Numbered from the stretch's first letter, positions 17,961 through 26,413 are shown. The stretch is 64,000 bases of DNA from Sinorhizobium medicae (GCF_007827695.1 NZ_VITA01000025.1:1-64000); one strand, 5' to 3'. Notes: generated from the letters alone by a model not told the origin. Program-made: numbers and translations.

Positions 17961-17997
17961 GGCCGGCGGTCCGGGCGACCGCCGGCCACGCATTTTT
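17961..17997 (+). terminator. Hairpin with T-run after the binding-protein gene
   Basis: GGCCGGCGGTC (17961-17971) pairs perfectly with GACCGCCGGCC (17977-17987) around a 5-base loop, and TTTTT follows at 17992-17996. It sits between the binding protein and the first permease of the same transporter, so it probably terminates only part of the transcripts and protects the upstream mRNA. Confidence 0.82.
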
Positions 17998-18057
17998 GTT
18001 CGAACGGGATATGGATGGGCGTATATTCATGATCCCGCTCTTGTTTGAGAGGCTGCC

Positions 18058-18783
18058 TTGGTCGGGGATTCCTTCATCAACTGGAGCCTGCTTTCGCTCT
18101 CGGCACCAGGCTGGGGCGGCCTCCTGCTGCAGGGTTTCCTTAGCTCGATAGAAATCGCGGTCGGAGGCTATGCTCTCGGGCTTTTGCTCGGAATCGGCGG
18201 CGCCTCGGGCAAGCTTTATGGCGGTCCGCTGGTGCGTGATCTCCTGGAGTGCTACACGACGGTGGTTCGCGCCGTCCCCGAACTGGTGCTTATCCTGCTC
18301 CTCTATTACGCGGGCACCGATCTCTTGAACCAGGTTCTGGGCGCCTTTGGCATCGGGACGGTCGACATCAGCGGGCTGATGGCGGGCATCTTCGTGATCG
18401 GCGTCGTGCAGGGTGCCTATTCTACGGAGGTTCTTCGTGGCGCGATCAAAGCGGTACCCGCCGGCCAGATCGAGGCGGCGCGCGCCTATGGCATGTCCCC
18501 GTTCATGGTGCTTCGGCGCATCACACTTCCGGCGATGCTCCCCTACGCAATTCCGGGCCTTGCCAATCTGTGGCTGATTGCCACCAAGGATACGGCTTTG
18601 CTCGCAGTCGTAGGGTTCAGCGAGCTGACGCTCGTTACCCGCCAGGCTGCTGGCGCCACCAAGGCCTATTTACTCTTCTTTTGCGCGGCCGGGGCGCTCT
18701 ATCTGGCGCTGACACTCGTTTCCAACGTCTTCATCGGCATGCTCGAGCGCCATGCCCGGCGCGGCTTCGCGGAGCAACGATGA
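18058..18783 (+). CDS. Amino acid ABC transporter permease (HisQ/ArtQ type)
   Basis: This 241-residue inner-membrane permease has the EAA loop GQIEAARAYGMSPFMVLRRITLPAMLPYAIPGLANLW and a TVVRAVPELVLILLLYY segment typical of HisQ/M proteins. The start is TTG 18058, with GAGAGG 5 bases upstream; no ATG or GTG fits the fold. Its stop overlaps the start of the second permease (ATGA, 18780-18783). Confidence 0.91.
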   Translation: MVGDSFINWSLLSLSAPGWGGLLLQGFLSSIEIAVGGYALGLLLGIGGASGKLYGGPLVRDLLECYTTVVRAVPELVLILLLYYAGTDLLNQVLGAFGIGTVDISGLMAGIFVIGVVQGAYSTEVLRGAIKAVPAGQIEAARAYGMSPFMVLRRITLPAMLPYAIPGLANLWLIATKDTALLAVVGFSELTLVTRQAAGATKAYLLFFCAAGALYLALTLVSNVFIGMLERHARRGFAEQR

Positions 18784-19604
18784 CAGACGAAACAACGCAC
18801 GCGCTTGCATACACGCCTGAAGACCTCCCGAAAAAGGAGAGCTTCCTCAAGCCGCATCGCATCCTGCTGATCCTCCTCTTCGCGGCGCTCGTGGTGGCAA
18901 TCGCAGTTTTCATGCGCTGGGACTGGCTGCCGCGCTACTTGCCGAGGCTCGGCTCGGGCATCCTCGTAAGCCTCGCAATGCTCTTCAGCACGGCATTTCT
19001 CGGCTTCCTGCTCGCCGTGCCGCTTGGCCTCTTCCAGGTGACGGGCCCCTCTTTCCTCAAAGTTCCGGCCCGCATCTTCTGCACCGTAATTCGCGGCACG
19101 CCGCTGCTGTTGCAGCTATGGCTCCTCTATTACGGCCTCGGCTCGCTGTTTCCACAGTTCCCGGCGATCCGGCAATCCTTTCTCTGGCCATATCTGCGCG
19201 AGGCCTGGCCCTATGGGGTGGCAGCGCTCACGGTCTCCTTCGCCGCCTATGAGGGCGAGGTCATGCGCGGCGCGTTTGCCGGCGTGCCCGCCGGAGAGCT
19301 CGAGGCGGCCCGCGCCTACGGCATGGGCCGATGGACCATGTTCCGGCGCATCTGGCTGCCGCGGGCGATCCACCGAGCTCTGCCCACCCTCAACGGCGAG
19401 ACGGTGCTGCAGTTGAAGTCCACCCCTCTCGTCGCGACAATCACCGTCGTGGACGTCTATGCGGTGATCTCGAAGGTACGCCAAGAAACGTACCTGACCT
19501 ATGAGCCGCTCCTGCTGCTCGCGGCCATCTATATGTGCCTGACCGGCACTCTGGTCGTCGCCTTCCGCTATTTCGAAAATCGCATCCCAACGCGTGGTGC
19601 CTGA
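18780..19604 (+). CDS. Amino acid ABC transporter permease (HisM/ArtM type)
   Basis: This 274-residue membrane permease has a longer cytoplasmic N-terminus (about 35 residues) than its partner. A first membrane helix follows (ILLILLFAALVVAIAVF), then TVIRGTPLLLQLWLLYYGLGS and an EAA loop GELEAARAYGMGRWTMFRRIWLPRAIHRALP. It forms the heterodimer with the HisQ-type permease. The ATG overlaps that gene's stop by 4 bases. The M20 hydrolase gene starts one base after its stop codon, so both belong to one transcript. Confidence 0.92.
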   Translation: MTDETTHALAYTPEDLPKKESFLKPHRILLILLFAALVVAIAVFMRWDWLPRYLPRLGSGILVSLAMLFSTAFLGFLLAVPLGLFQVTGPSFLKVPARIFCTVIRGTPLLLQLWLLYYGLGSLFPQFPAIRQSFLWPYLREAWPYGVAALTVSFAAYEGEVMRGAFAGVPAGELEAARAYGMGRWTMFRRIWLPRAIHRALPTLNGETVLQLKSTPLVATITVVDVYAVISKVRQETYLTYEPLLLLAAIYMCLTGTLVVAFRYFENRIPTRGA

Positions 19605-19605
19605 C

Positions 19606-20700
19606 ATGAAACTCTCCGCCTCGATCGATAATGCCATGCCGGAACTCGTCGCCATCCGGCGCGACTTCCACGCCCATCCCGAACTGGGGCTCGCGGAGAC
19701 GCGGACATCCGCCTTCGTGGCGCGCCATTTGGAAGCGCTCGGCTTTGAGGTGACGACGGGTTTGGCAAAGACAGGTGTGGTCGGTACGCTGAGCTGCGGC
19801 ACCGGTTCGCGCTCGATCGGCATCCGAGCCGACATGGATGCCTTGCCGATCGCGGAAGAAACCGGCCTCGACTATGCCAGCAAGACGCCAGGGCTGATGC
19901 ATGCCTGCGGGCACGACGGCCATACCGCCATGCTGCTCGGAGCAGCCCGGGCGCTTGCCGAACGAAAGAATTTCAACGGTACGATCCACCTCATTTTCCA
20001 ACCGGCCGAGGAGAATGCCGGCGGCGCGAAGATCATGGTCGACGAGGGTCTCTTCGAGAGATTCCCCTGCGATGCCGTGTTCGCACTTCACAACGAACCG
20101 AACCTGCCCTTCGGCCAGTTCGCCCTTCGCGACGGGCCGATCATGGCGGCGGTCGACGAGGCCCGGATCACCGTTCATGGCCGCGGCGGTCACGGCGCCG
20201 AACCGCAGGAGACCGCCGATCCGATCGTCTGCGGCGCCAGCATCGTCATGGCGCTGCAGACCGTCGTCGCACGCAACATCCACCCGATGGATCCGTCCGT
20301 CGTGACCGTCGGCGCCTTTCACGCCGGCTCGGCCAGCAACATCATTCCGGAGCGGGCGGAGATCGTCGTCGGCATCCGCTCCTTCGATCCCGCCGTTCGC
20401 GACGAACTCGAACGCCGCATCCGGATGATCGCCAAATCGCAAGCCGAAAGCTTTGGCATGCGCGCGACCGTCGATTACGAACGCAGCTATGACGCGACCG
20501 TCAACCACAAGGCGGAGACGGATTTCCTTCGCGAAACCGCCATCCGCTTCGCCGGCGCCGACCACGTCGTCGATCTCCAACGACCCTTCATGGGAAGCGA
20601 AGACTTCGCCTACATGCTGAAGGAAAGGCCAGGCAGCTATTTCTTTCTGGGCTCGGCGCGTAACGGGCGAGGAAAAGTCCCTCCACCACCCCGGCTATAA
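19606..20700 (+). CDS. M20 family amidohydrolase with frameshifted C-terminus
   Basis: This zinc-dependent amidohydrolase of the hippurate hydrolase/IAA-amino-acid hydrolase group cleaves N-acyl amino acids. Metal-binding motifs are intact: IGIRADMDALPI, MHACGHDGHTAMLLGAARAL and QPAEENAGGAK, as well as HGRGGHGAEP and SEDFAYML. The reading frame as given encodes 364 residues, but the last ten (RGKVPPPPRL) do not fit the family. Removing one base from GGG at 20665-20667 restores a family-like tail to a TAG at 20773 (388 residues). The enzyme is therefore either truncated by about 24 residues or the extra base is a sequencing error. It is the last gene of the amino-acid uptake operon. Confidence 0.85.
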   Translation: MKLSASIDNAMPELVAIRRDFHAHPELGLAETRTSAFVARHLEALGFEVTTGLAKTGVVGTLSCGTGSRSIGIRADMDALPIAEETGLDYASKTPGLMHACGHDGHTAMLLGAARALAERKNFNGTIHLIFQPAEENAGGAKIMVDEGLFERFPCDAVFALHNEPNLPFGQFALRDGPIMAAVDEARITVHGRGGHGAEPQETADPIVCGASIVMALQTVVARNIHPMDPSVVTVGAFHAGSASNIIPERAEIVVGIRSFDPAVRDELERRIRMIAKSQAESFGMRATVDYERSYDATVNHKAETDFLRETAIRFAGADHVVDLQRPFMGSEDFAYMLKERPGSYFFLGSARNGRGKVPPPPRL

Positions 20701-20773
20701 TTTCAATGACGATCTGCTCCCGATCGGGGTGGCCTTCTGGACCGAACTCGCCGAGGCCTACCTCGCGCGCTAG
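20671..20773 (+). other. Out-of-frame C-terminal tail of the M20 amidohydrolase
   Basis: Reading in the +1-shifted frame from the end of the hydrolase gives EEKSLHHPGYNFNDDLLPIG followed by VAFWTELAEAYLAR and a stop at 20771-20773. This matches the expected M20 C-terminus, with an H-P-Y-F-N-D pattern and a final helix. It is separated from the main frame by a single extra base in the GGG at 20665-20667. Confidence 0.8.
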
Positions 20774-21083
20774 AGTGGGCGTTTGAGGTGGGGATGATTT
20801 GAAAGTTGCCGTAATTCTATGTCACCCCGGCTCCGTCATTCCTGTGCTCGTTGTTTAGCCCTGAGACATGGCTGACAACAAGCACAGAGATGAGGGCGGC
20901 GAAGGTGCGGGGCCACACGGTCAAAATGTCGCGGGCGCGCGATTGCCGCAGTGTGACAACGTGGCGATCAGCCTGTCATTGACCTTTGGGAATATTGCGT
21001 CAGATTCAATCACACGATGCAGATCGCAGATCTAAGACGCCATTCGCGTCTGGCTTGCGGCCCCGCCTGAAAGGATCAGCGCC
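20774..21083. other. Intergenic region before cydA
   Basis: About 310 bases with no credible gene. It holds the long hairpin at 20836-20893 and should contain the cydAB promoter. I looked for an FNR/FixK-type TTGAT-N4-ATCAA box and did not find a good match. Confidence 0.5.
20836..20893. repeat. Long imperfect hairpin, REP/RIME-like
   Basis: CTGTGCT-C-GTTGT (20842-20854) pairs with ACAAC-A-AGCACAG (20875-20887) with one mismatch. AGCC/GGCT continues the stem inward and TCAT/ATGA outward. The arrangement resembles the palindromic intergenic elements of rhizobia. It could also end transcription from the amidohydrolase operon, although no T-run follows. Confidence 0.6.
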
Positions 21084-22499
21084 GTGTTCGAGAGTTTTGA
21101 CGCAACTGTGCTTGCACGCATCCAGTTCGCCTTCACAGTGTCGTTCCACATCATTTTCCCGGCCTTCTCCATCGGGCTTGCCAGCTACCTGGCCGTCCTC
21201 GAAGCGCTCTGGCTCTGGAAAAAGGACGAAGTCTATCTGGAGCTCTTCAACTTCTGGAAGACGATCTTCGCGGTTGCGTTCGGGATGGGCGTCGTCTCCG
21301 GCATCGTCATGTCCTACCAATTCGGCACCAACTGGAGCGTGTTTTCCGACAAGGCCGGACCGGTGATCGGACCGTTAATGGGCTACGAGGTGTTGACCGC
21401 CTTCTTCCTCGAGGCCGGTTTTCTCGGCGTCATGCTTTTCGGTCTCAACCGCGTCGGTCCCAAACTGCACTTCTTCGCGACCGCGATGGTCGCGCTTGGC
21501 ACCCTGATCTCGGCGACCTGGATCCTGGCCGTGAATTCCTGGATGCAGACGCCTGCCGGTTTCTCCGTCAATGAGGCAGGACAGTTTATTCCCGACGACT
21601 GGTGGGCGGTGATCTTCAACCCGTCATTCCCCTACCGGCTGGTGCACATGGTGCTCGCCGCCTATCTGACGACGGCCTTCGTCGTCGGCGCCTGCGGGGC
21701 ATGGCACCTGCTGCGTAAGACCGCGCCGCGGCGCGCCCGCACAATGTTCTCGATGGCCATGTGGATGGCGGCGATCGTCGCTCCGATACAGATCTTCGCC
21801 GGCGATCAGCACGGATTGAACACGCTCGAACATCAGCCCGCAAAGGTGATGGCAATGGAAGGACACTACCAGAGCCACCCGGACGGCGCCCCGCTGATCC
21901 TCTTCGGAATCCCGAATTCCGCCGAGAAGCGCATCGACTACGCGCTCGAAATCCCGAAGCTTTCGAGCCTGATCCTGAAACATTCGCTCGATGCGCCTCT
22001 TGCCGGTCTCGACACCATACCCGAGGAGCGGCACCCGCCGGTCGCCATCGTTTTCTGGTCGTTCCGCGTCATGGTGGCGATCGGCTTCGCCATGCTCGGT
22101 CTCGGCCTCTGGAGTCTTTGGTGCCGAGTGCGCGGCACGCTCGACAGCAATGCCGCACTTCACAGAACGGCGGCACTCATGGGCCCCGCGGGCTTCGTAG
22201 CGGTGCTTGCAGGCTGGATCACGACGGAGGTCGGGCGGCAGCCCTACACGATCTACGGGCACCTTTTGACGGCGGACTCGATTTCGCCGATCGAAGCGCC
22301 GGCCGTCGCCGCCTCGCTCGTCGCCTTCATCATCGTCTATTTCCTCGTTTTTGGCGCCGGCACGTTTTACATCCTGCGGCTGATGGCGCGCCTGCCGCGC
22401 GATACGATGCCGGAACTCGACGAGGGGCCCCTGCGAACGGCCGGCGTGACGCCGGGACCCGCAAGCCCCAAAGCCCCGGGAGGCCAGCATGGACTTTGA
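21084..22499 (+). CDS. cydA: Cytochrome bd-type quinol oxidase subunit I
   Basis: This 471-residue membrane subunit carries the haems of a bd-type oxidase, which reduces oxygen to water with quinol and is tolerant of low oxygen, cyanide or nitric oxide. FTVSFHIIFPAFSIG near the N-terminus contains the haem-ligand histidine, and GWITTEVGRQPYTIYGHLLT is the conserved GRQP block. The protein is shorter than E. coli CydA (about 520 residues) because the quinol loop is short, which points to the CIO (cyanide-insensitive) subtype. The start is GTG 21084, with AAGGA at 9 bases. cydB overlaps its 3' end by 11 bases. Confidence 0.94.
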   Translation: MFESFDATVLARIQFAFTVSFHIIFPAFSIGLASYLAVLEALWLWKKDEVYLELFNFWKTIFAVAFGMGVVSGIVMSYQFGTNWSVFSDKAGPVIGPLMGYEVLTAFFLEAGFLGVMLFGLNRVGPKLHFFATAMVALGTLISATWILAVNSWMQTPAGFSVNEAGQFIPDDWWAVIFNPSFPYRLVHMVLAAYLTTAFVVGACGAWHLLRKTAPRRARTMFSMAMWMAAIVAPIQIFAGDQHGLNTLEHQPAKVMAMEGHYQSHPDGAPLILFGIPNSAEKRIDYALEIPKLSSLILKHSLDAPLAGLDTIPEERHPPVAIVFWSFRVMVAIGFAMLGLGLWSLWCRVRGTLDSNAALHRTAALMGPAGFVAVLAGWITTEVGRQPYTIYGHLLTADSISPIEAPAVAASLVAFIIVYFLVFGAGTFYILRLMARLPRDTMPELDEGPLRTAGVTPGPASPKAPGGQHGL

Positions 22500-23493
22500 T
22501 CTGCCATTGATCTGGGCTGCAATCATCGCTTTCGCGGTGCTTGCCTATGTCGTGCTCGACGGCTTCGACCTCGGCGTCGGCATACTTTTTCCGTTTTTCC
22601 CGGAGAAGCATGACCGCGACGTCATGATGAACTCCGTGGCTCCTGTCTGGGACGGCAACGAAACCTGGCTCGTGCTCGGCGGCGGGGGTCTTCTCGCCGT
22701 GTTTCCGCTCGCCTATGCGACGGTCCTGCCAGCACTTTACGCACCCATCATCGCCATGCTGATCGGCCTGATCTTCCGCGGCGTGGCTTTCGAGTATCGC
22801 TGGCGCACGCAGCGTGGCGAATTCCTGTGGAACTGGGCCTTTGCGGGCGGTTCGATGCTCGCCGCCTTCGCGCAAGGGCTGGCACTCGGCGCGCTCGTGC
22901 AAGGCATACCGGTGGAAAACCGGGCCTATGCGGGCGGCTGGTGGGACTGGCTGACGCCTTTTTCAATCGTGACCGGTTTGGCCATTATGGTCGGTTATTC
23001 TCTTCTTGGAGCGACCTGGCTGGTCATGAAAACGCGTGGCGAACTCGCCGAACGCGCGCGTGGCGTCGCTCTGAGATCGGCGCTCGCTACCATCGCAGCC
23101 ATGGGCATCGTCAGCCTTTGGACGCCGTTTCTCGAGCCGGTCTATCTTCAGCGTTGGTTCGGCTGGCCGACGGCGATCTTCAGCATCGTCGTGCCGCTGC
23201 TCGTCCTCGGTTGCCTCTACCTCCTCCTCAAAGGCATTCGCGACCGCCACGATGTGCAGCCCTTCATTGCCGCCCTCGGGCTTTTCGTGCTCGGCTATAT
23301 CGGGATCGGCATCAGTTTCTATCCCTATATGGTACCGCCGTCGCTGACGATATGGGACGCCGCCGCTCCGGACGAGAGCCTGGCTTTCCTGCTCGTCGGC
23401 GCACTTGTGCTGATACCGATGATCCTCGCCTATACAGCCTATGCCTATTGGGTTTTCCGCGGCAAAGTGGATCCGGAGGAGGGTTACCATTGA
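22489..23493 (+). CDS. cydB: Cytochrome bd-type quinol oxidase subunit II
   Basis: This 334-residue membrane partner of CydA is recognised by WAAIIAFAVLAYVVLDGFDLGVGILFPF at the N-terminus, WDGNETWLVLGGGGLLAVFPLAYA, and a C-terminal YTAYAYWVFRGKV that is typical of CydB. It has about eight membrane segments. The ATG at 22489 lies inside the 3' end of cydA, and its stop overlaps the start of the small third subunit. Confidence 0.94.
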   Translation: MDFDLPLIWAAIIAFAVLAYVVLDGFDLGVGILFPFFPEKHDRDVMMNSVAPVWDGNETWLVLGGGGLLAVFPLAYATVLPALYAPIIAMLIGLIFRGVAFEYRWRTQRGEFLWNWAFAGGSMLAAFAQGLALGALVQGIPVENRAYAGGWWDWLTPFSIVTGLAIMVGYSLLGATWLVMKTRGELAERARGVALRSALATIAAMGIVSLWTPFLEPVYLQRWFGWPTAIFSIVVPLLVLGCLYLLLKGIRDRHDVQPFIAALGLFVLGYIGIGISFYPYMVPPSLTIWDAAAPDESLAFLLVGALVLIPMILAYTAYAYWVFRGKVDPEEGYH

Positions 23494-23606
23494 CGCGATC
23501 CAACGGCCCCTGGCGCAAGCTTCTCTGGTTCGTCGGCCTCTGGGCCGCCGGCGTTGCCACGGTGACGATCGTCGGGCTTGCCATCAAGCTCGCTCTTGGG
23601 GCCTGA
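23490..23606 (+). CDS. DUF2474-type small membrane subunit of the bd oxidase
   Basis: This 38-residue protein begins TRSNGPWRKLLWFVGLWAAG and has one membrane helix (LLWFVGLWAAGVATVTIVGLAIKLAL). It starts at TTG 23490, overlapping the cydB stop as TTGA, with a very strong GGAGGAGGG ribosome-binding site 6 bases upstream. DUF2474 proteins of this size and W-R-K-L-L-W-F pattern follow CIO-type cydAB genes and are thought to act like CydX in stabilising the complex. Automated gene calling may miss it because of its length and TTG start. Confidence 0.85.
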   Translation: MTRSNGPWRKLLWFVGLWAAGVATVTIVGLAIKLALGA

Positions 23607-23714
23607 AGAAACCGGTCGCCCGCTGCGTCGGTTTAACCCCTTCTCAGCCGGCGTCCGCTTTGCTAGCAGTTCGGCGATCAAATGGGGCGGTTTCCGCTCC
23701 CGCAAGGACCCGAC

Positions 23715-24026
23715 ATGCAGAAAACCGCCGCAGAATGCACCACGATGGCCGATATTCGTGTTGAAATCGACCGGATCGACCACGCCCTCATGACGCTCTT
23801 CGCCGAGCGTTGGGGCTATATCGAGCGGGCCGCGGAGATCAAACGCCCGCTGAACCTGAAGGCGGACATTCCGGTACGGGTGACGGAAGTGAAGCAGAAT
23901 GCGCGCCGGAATGCCATTGATCTCCGGCTGGATCCGGACTTTTACGAGGATCTGTGGGCGCGACTTGTCGAAAGTGCCATCGCCCATGAGCGCAAGCTTC
24001 TCGGCGAGGACGACGCTGAAATTTGA
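23715..24026 (+). CDS. Chorismate mutase, AroQ type
   Basis: This 103-residue all-helical protein matches AroQ-class chorismate mutases, which convert chorismate to prephenate for Phe/Tyr synthesis. Helix 1 reads IRVEIDRIDHALMTLFAERWGYIERAAEIKRP, with the active-site Arg and Lys in the expected positions. RVTEVKQNARRNAIDLRLDP and a last helix FYEDLWARLVESAIAHERKLL follow. PchB-like isochorismate pyruvate-lyases share this fold, and no siderophore genes are nearby. ATG 23715 is the probable start; ATG 23745 (MADIR) is possible. It ends 21 bases from the convergent galE. Confidence 0.86.
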   Translation: MQKTAAECTTMADIRVEIDRIDHALMTLFAERWGYIERAAEIKRPLNLKADIPVRVTEVKQNARRNAIDLRLDPDFYEDLWARLVESAIAHERKLLGEDDAEI

Positions 24027-24047
24027 AGCTTAAGACGTTATCGAGTG

Positions 24048-25076
24048 TCAGCCTCTGGCGATCAACCGCTCGTCCCCTTCCCGGTCGAAGCTGTTCTTAC
24101 GGCTGAGATAGCCCTCCCAGTCGTAGGCGCTCTGGACGATATGTTCCAGGCTCGCATGCGTCGGAACCCAGTCGAGTTTCAGACGCGCTACGGAGGGATC
24201 GGCGACCACTTGCGCCGGATCACCCGGGCGCCGTGGCGCATAGTCGACCGTGAAGTCGCGGCCGGAAACCTGCCGTACCGTATCGAGCACCTGCAGCACC
24301 GAAAAGCCGTGGCCGTAGCCGCAATTTGTGACGAGCGGTTCGCCGCCCATCCGCAGATAGGCGAGCGCGCTCCGGTGCGCCGCGACAAGGTCACTCACAT
24401 GGATATAGTCTCGAACACCGGTGCCGTCCGCCGTCGGATAGTCGATGCCGAAGACATCGACCTTGTGACGTTTGCCGAGCGCCGCTTCGCAGGCGACCTT
24501 GATCAGATGCGTGGCGCCGAACGTCGACTGACCGGCGCGACCAAGCGGATCCGCGCCGGCCACATTGAAATAGCGCAACGCGACAAAACGGAAATCATGC
24601 GCGGCCGCCGCATCCGCCAGCATCAACTCCGACATCCACTTGGATCGGCCATAAGGACTCTGGGGCCGCGGAGCGGCCGTCTCGCTGACCGGATCGGGCG
24701 TATCCTGCGTCCCGTAAACGGCAGCCGTCGATGAAAAGACGAAGTGGCGAATGCCGGCCTCGATGGTTGCGGCAACAAGCGTGCGGGTATTGGCCGTGTT
24801 GTTCTCGTAATAGGCAAGCGGATTGGCGACCGATTCCGGTACGACGGCCGATCCGGCGAAATGAACCACGGAGTCGATGTCGTTCTCTGCAAAGACCCGC
24901 TGGAGCAGTGCCCGGTCACCGGCGTCGCCGAGATAGAAGCGCGGCTCCGGCGCGACCGCCCACCGGAAGCCGGTCGACAGACAGTCGAGCACCACCACCG
25001 CTTCGCCGGCGTCCAGGAGCGACCACACCATGTGGCTGCCGATATAGCCTGCCCCGCCCGTCACCAATACGGCCAT
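24048..25076 (-). CDS. galE: UDP-glucose 4-epimerase
   Basis: This 342-residue enzyme interconverts UDP-glucose and UDP-galactose for polysaccharide synthesis. The NAD-binding GGAGYIGSH is at residues 7-15, SSTAAVYG at 115-122, and the catalytic YxxxK is Tyr142-Lys146 (SPYGRSK). ALRYFNVAGADP and GVRDYIHVSDL are further conserved blocks of GalE rather than of other nucleotide-sugar epimerases. It is convergent with the chorismate mutase gene and has no operon partner. Rhizobia often carry more than one galE/exoB-type gene, so its precise role is open. Confidence 0.93.
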   Translation of the reverse strand: MAVLVTGGAGYIGSHMVWSLLDAGEAVVVLDCLSTGFRWAVAPEPRFYLGDAGDRALLQRVFAENDIDSVVHFAGSAVVPESVANPLAYYENNTANTRTLVAATIEAGIRHFVFSSTAAVYGTQDTPDPVSETAAPRPQSPYGRSKWMSELMLADAAAAHDFRFVALRYFNVAGADPLGRAGQSTFGATHLIKVACEAALGKRHKVDVFGIDYPTADGTGVRDYIHVSDLVAAHRSALAYLRMGGEPLVTNCGYGHGFSVLQVLDTVRQVSGRDFTVDYAPRRPGDPAQVVADPSVARLKLDWVPTHASLEHIVQSAYDWEGYLSRKNSFDREGDERLIARG

Positions 25077-25246
25077 TTCCCGCCCCCAGTCGCTTCCTAC
25101 GCAGGATCAGAAATGACGAGTGCTCGTTTCAGAAATGGTAAATACAGGGGCCGTTTCGCCCGCCCGAGCGCCTATTCTCGGCCGTGTGGTTAAGCGTCCT
25201 TCGCTCGGATCGTTCAAGCTTTAGCGATCGGTCGAATCGCGCTTCT

Positions 25247-26413
25247 TCAGCGGCTGAGGATATAACGCTGCAATCGCTCCGCGGCCTCGGCGATCTGGTC
25301 AGGATCGCGCAGGAAACAGGCGCGCATGAAGAGCGCGCCGCCCTCGCCGAAAGCCGTTCCGGGCGCCAGCCCCACGCCGGTCCGATCGACGATGTCGATC
25401 GCGGCGGCGCGCGAATCCGCGACGCCGTCGATCTTCAGAAAGGCGTAAAGCGCACCGTCGGGTTTCAGGGTTTCGACCCGATTGGTCGCGATCAGCGCGT
25501 CGCAGAGCGTATCGCGGTTGCGCTTCGCCTTGGCGATGTTCGCGTCAACGAAGCCGTCGCCCTCCTCGAGTGCCACTGCGGCGCCGCGCTGCATGAACTG
25601 GGCGACGCCGGACGTCGAATACTGGATCAGGTTCTCAAGCACCTGTCCCATCGCCGGCGGAGCCACGATCCAGCCGACGCGCCAGCCGGTCATCGACCAG
25701 TTCTTGGAGAAGGAATTGACGAACAGGATGCGATCTTCCTCTTCCATCACGTCGAGGAACGACGGCGCCCGGCCGCCGAGGTAATGATAGAGGGCGTAGA
25801 TTTCGTCGGCGACGATCCAAAGGCCGTGCTTGCGCGCCAGCGCCAGGATGGACTTGAGATCATCAAGCGTAGCGGTCCAGCCGGTCGGGTTAGACGGCGT
25901 ATTGATGAAAAGCGCACGCGTCCTCTCGCCGATAGCCGCCTCGAGGCGGGTCAGGTCGAGCTGCCATTTGCCGGCTTCGAAGCGGAGCGGCACTGCGACC
26001 GGGCGGACGCCGGAAAGATCCGCGGCGGCCGCGAAATTCGGCCAGGCCGGAGTGAGCAGGACCATCTCGTCGCCGGGAGATGCGACCGACTCGATCGCAA
26101 GCTTGATGGCCTGCATTCCCGAGCCGGTGACATAGAAGTTTTCGGGAGAAAGCGTCTTCTGGAACCGGCGCTGATAATAGCGCGCCAGCGCTTCGCGCAA
26201 GGGAGGGATGCCGCGCTGCCAGGTATAGAAGGTTTCGCCACCCATCAATGCGTCGGCCGCCGCGCGGCTGACGAAATCCGGCGTCGGCAGATCGCCCTCG
26301 CCGACCCAGAGCGGAATGAGCCCTTCACGCCCGCGCGCATAATTGACCACTTCGACGATGCCGCTTTCGGGCGCTGCCGTGGCGCGTGGACTGAGGCTCG
26401 TCGTGATCGTCAT
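25247..26413 (-). CDS. PLP-dependent aminotransferase (class I/II)
   Basis: This 388-residue aminotransferase has FINTPSNPTGW, IVADEIYALYHY and the PLP lysine in NSFSKNWSMTGWRVGW. WVGEGDLPTPDFV and TFYTWQRGIPPLREALA are characteristic N-terminal blocks of the AspC-like branch. It could be an aspartate, aromatic or branched-chain transaminase. The pattern does not settle the substrate and the neighbours give no pathway clue. The start is ATG 26413. It is not a close copy of the AruH-like enzyme at 14266-15456. Confidence 0.9.
   Translation of the reverse strand: MTITTSLSPRATAAPESGIVEVVNYARGREGLIPLWVGEGDLPTPDFVSRAAADALMGGETFYTWQRGIPPLREALARYYQRRFQKTLSPENFYVTGSGMQAIKLAIESVASPGDEMVLLTPAWPNFAAAADLSGVRPVAVPLRFEAGKWQLDLTRLEAAIGERTRALFINTPSNPTGWTATLDDLKSILALARKHGLWIVADEIYALYHYLGGRAPSFLDVMEEEDRILFVNSFSKNWSMTGWRVGWIVAPPAMGQVLENLIQYSTSGVAQFMQRGAAVALEEGDGFVDANIAKAKRNRDTLCDALIATNRVETLKPDGALYAFLKIDGVADSRAAAIDIVDRTGVGLAPGTAFGEGGALFMRACFLRDPDQIAEAAERLQRYILSR

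Noticed and set aside
20774-21083. FNR/FixK-type box upstream of cydA
   Set aside because: A low-oxygen control site would be expected, but no TTGAT-N4-ATCAA-like sequence was found.
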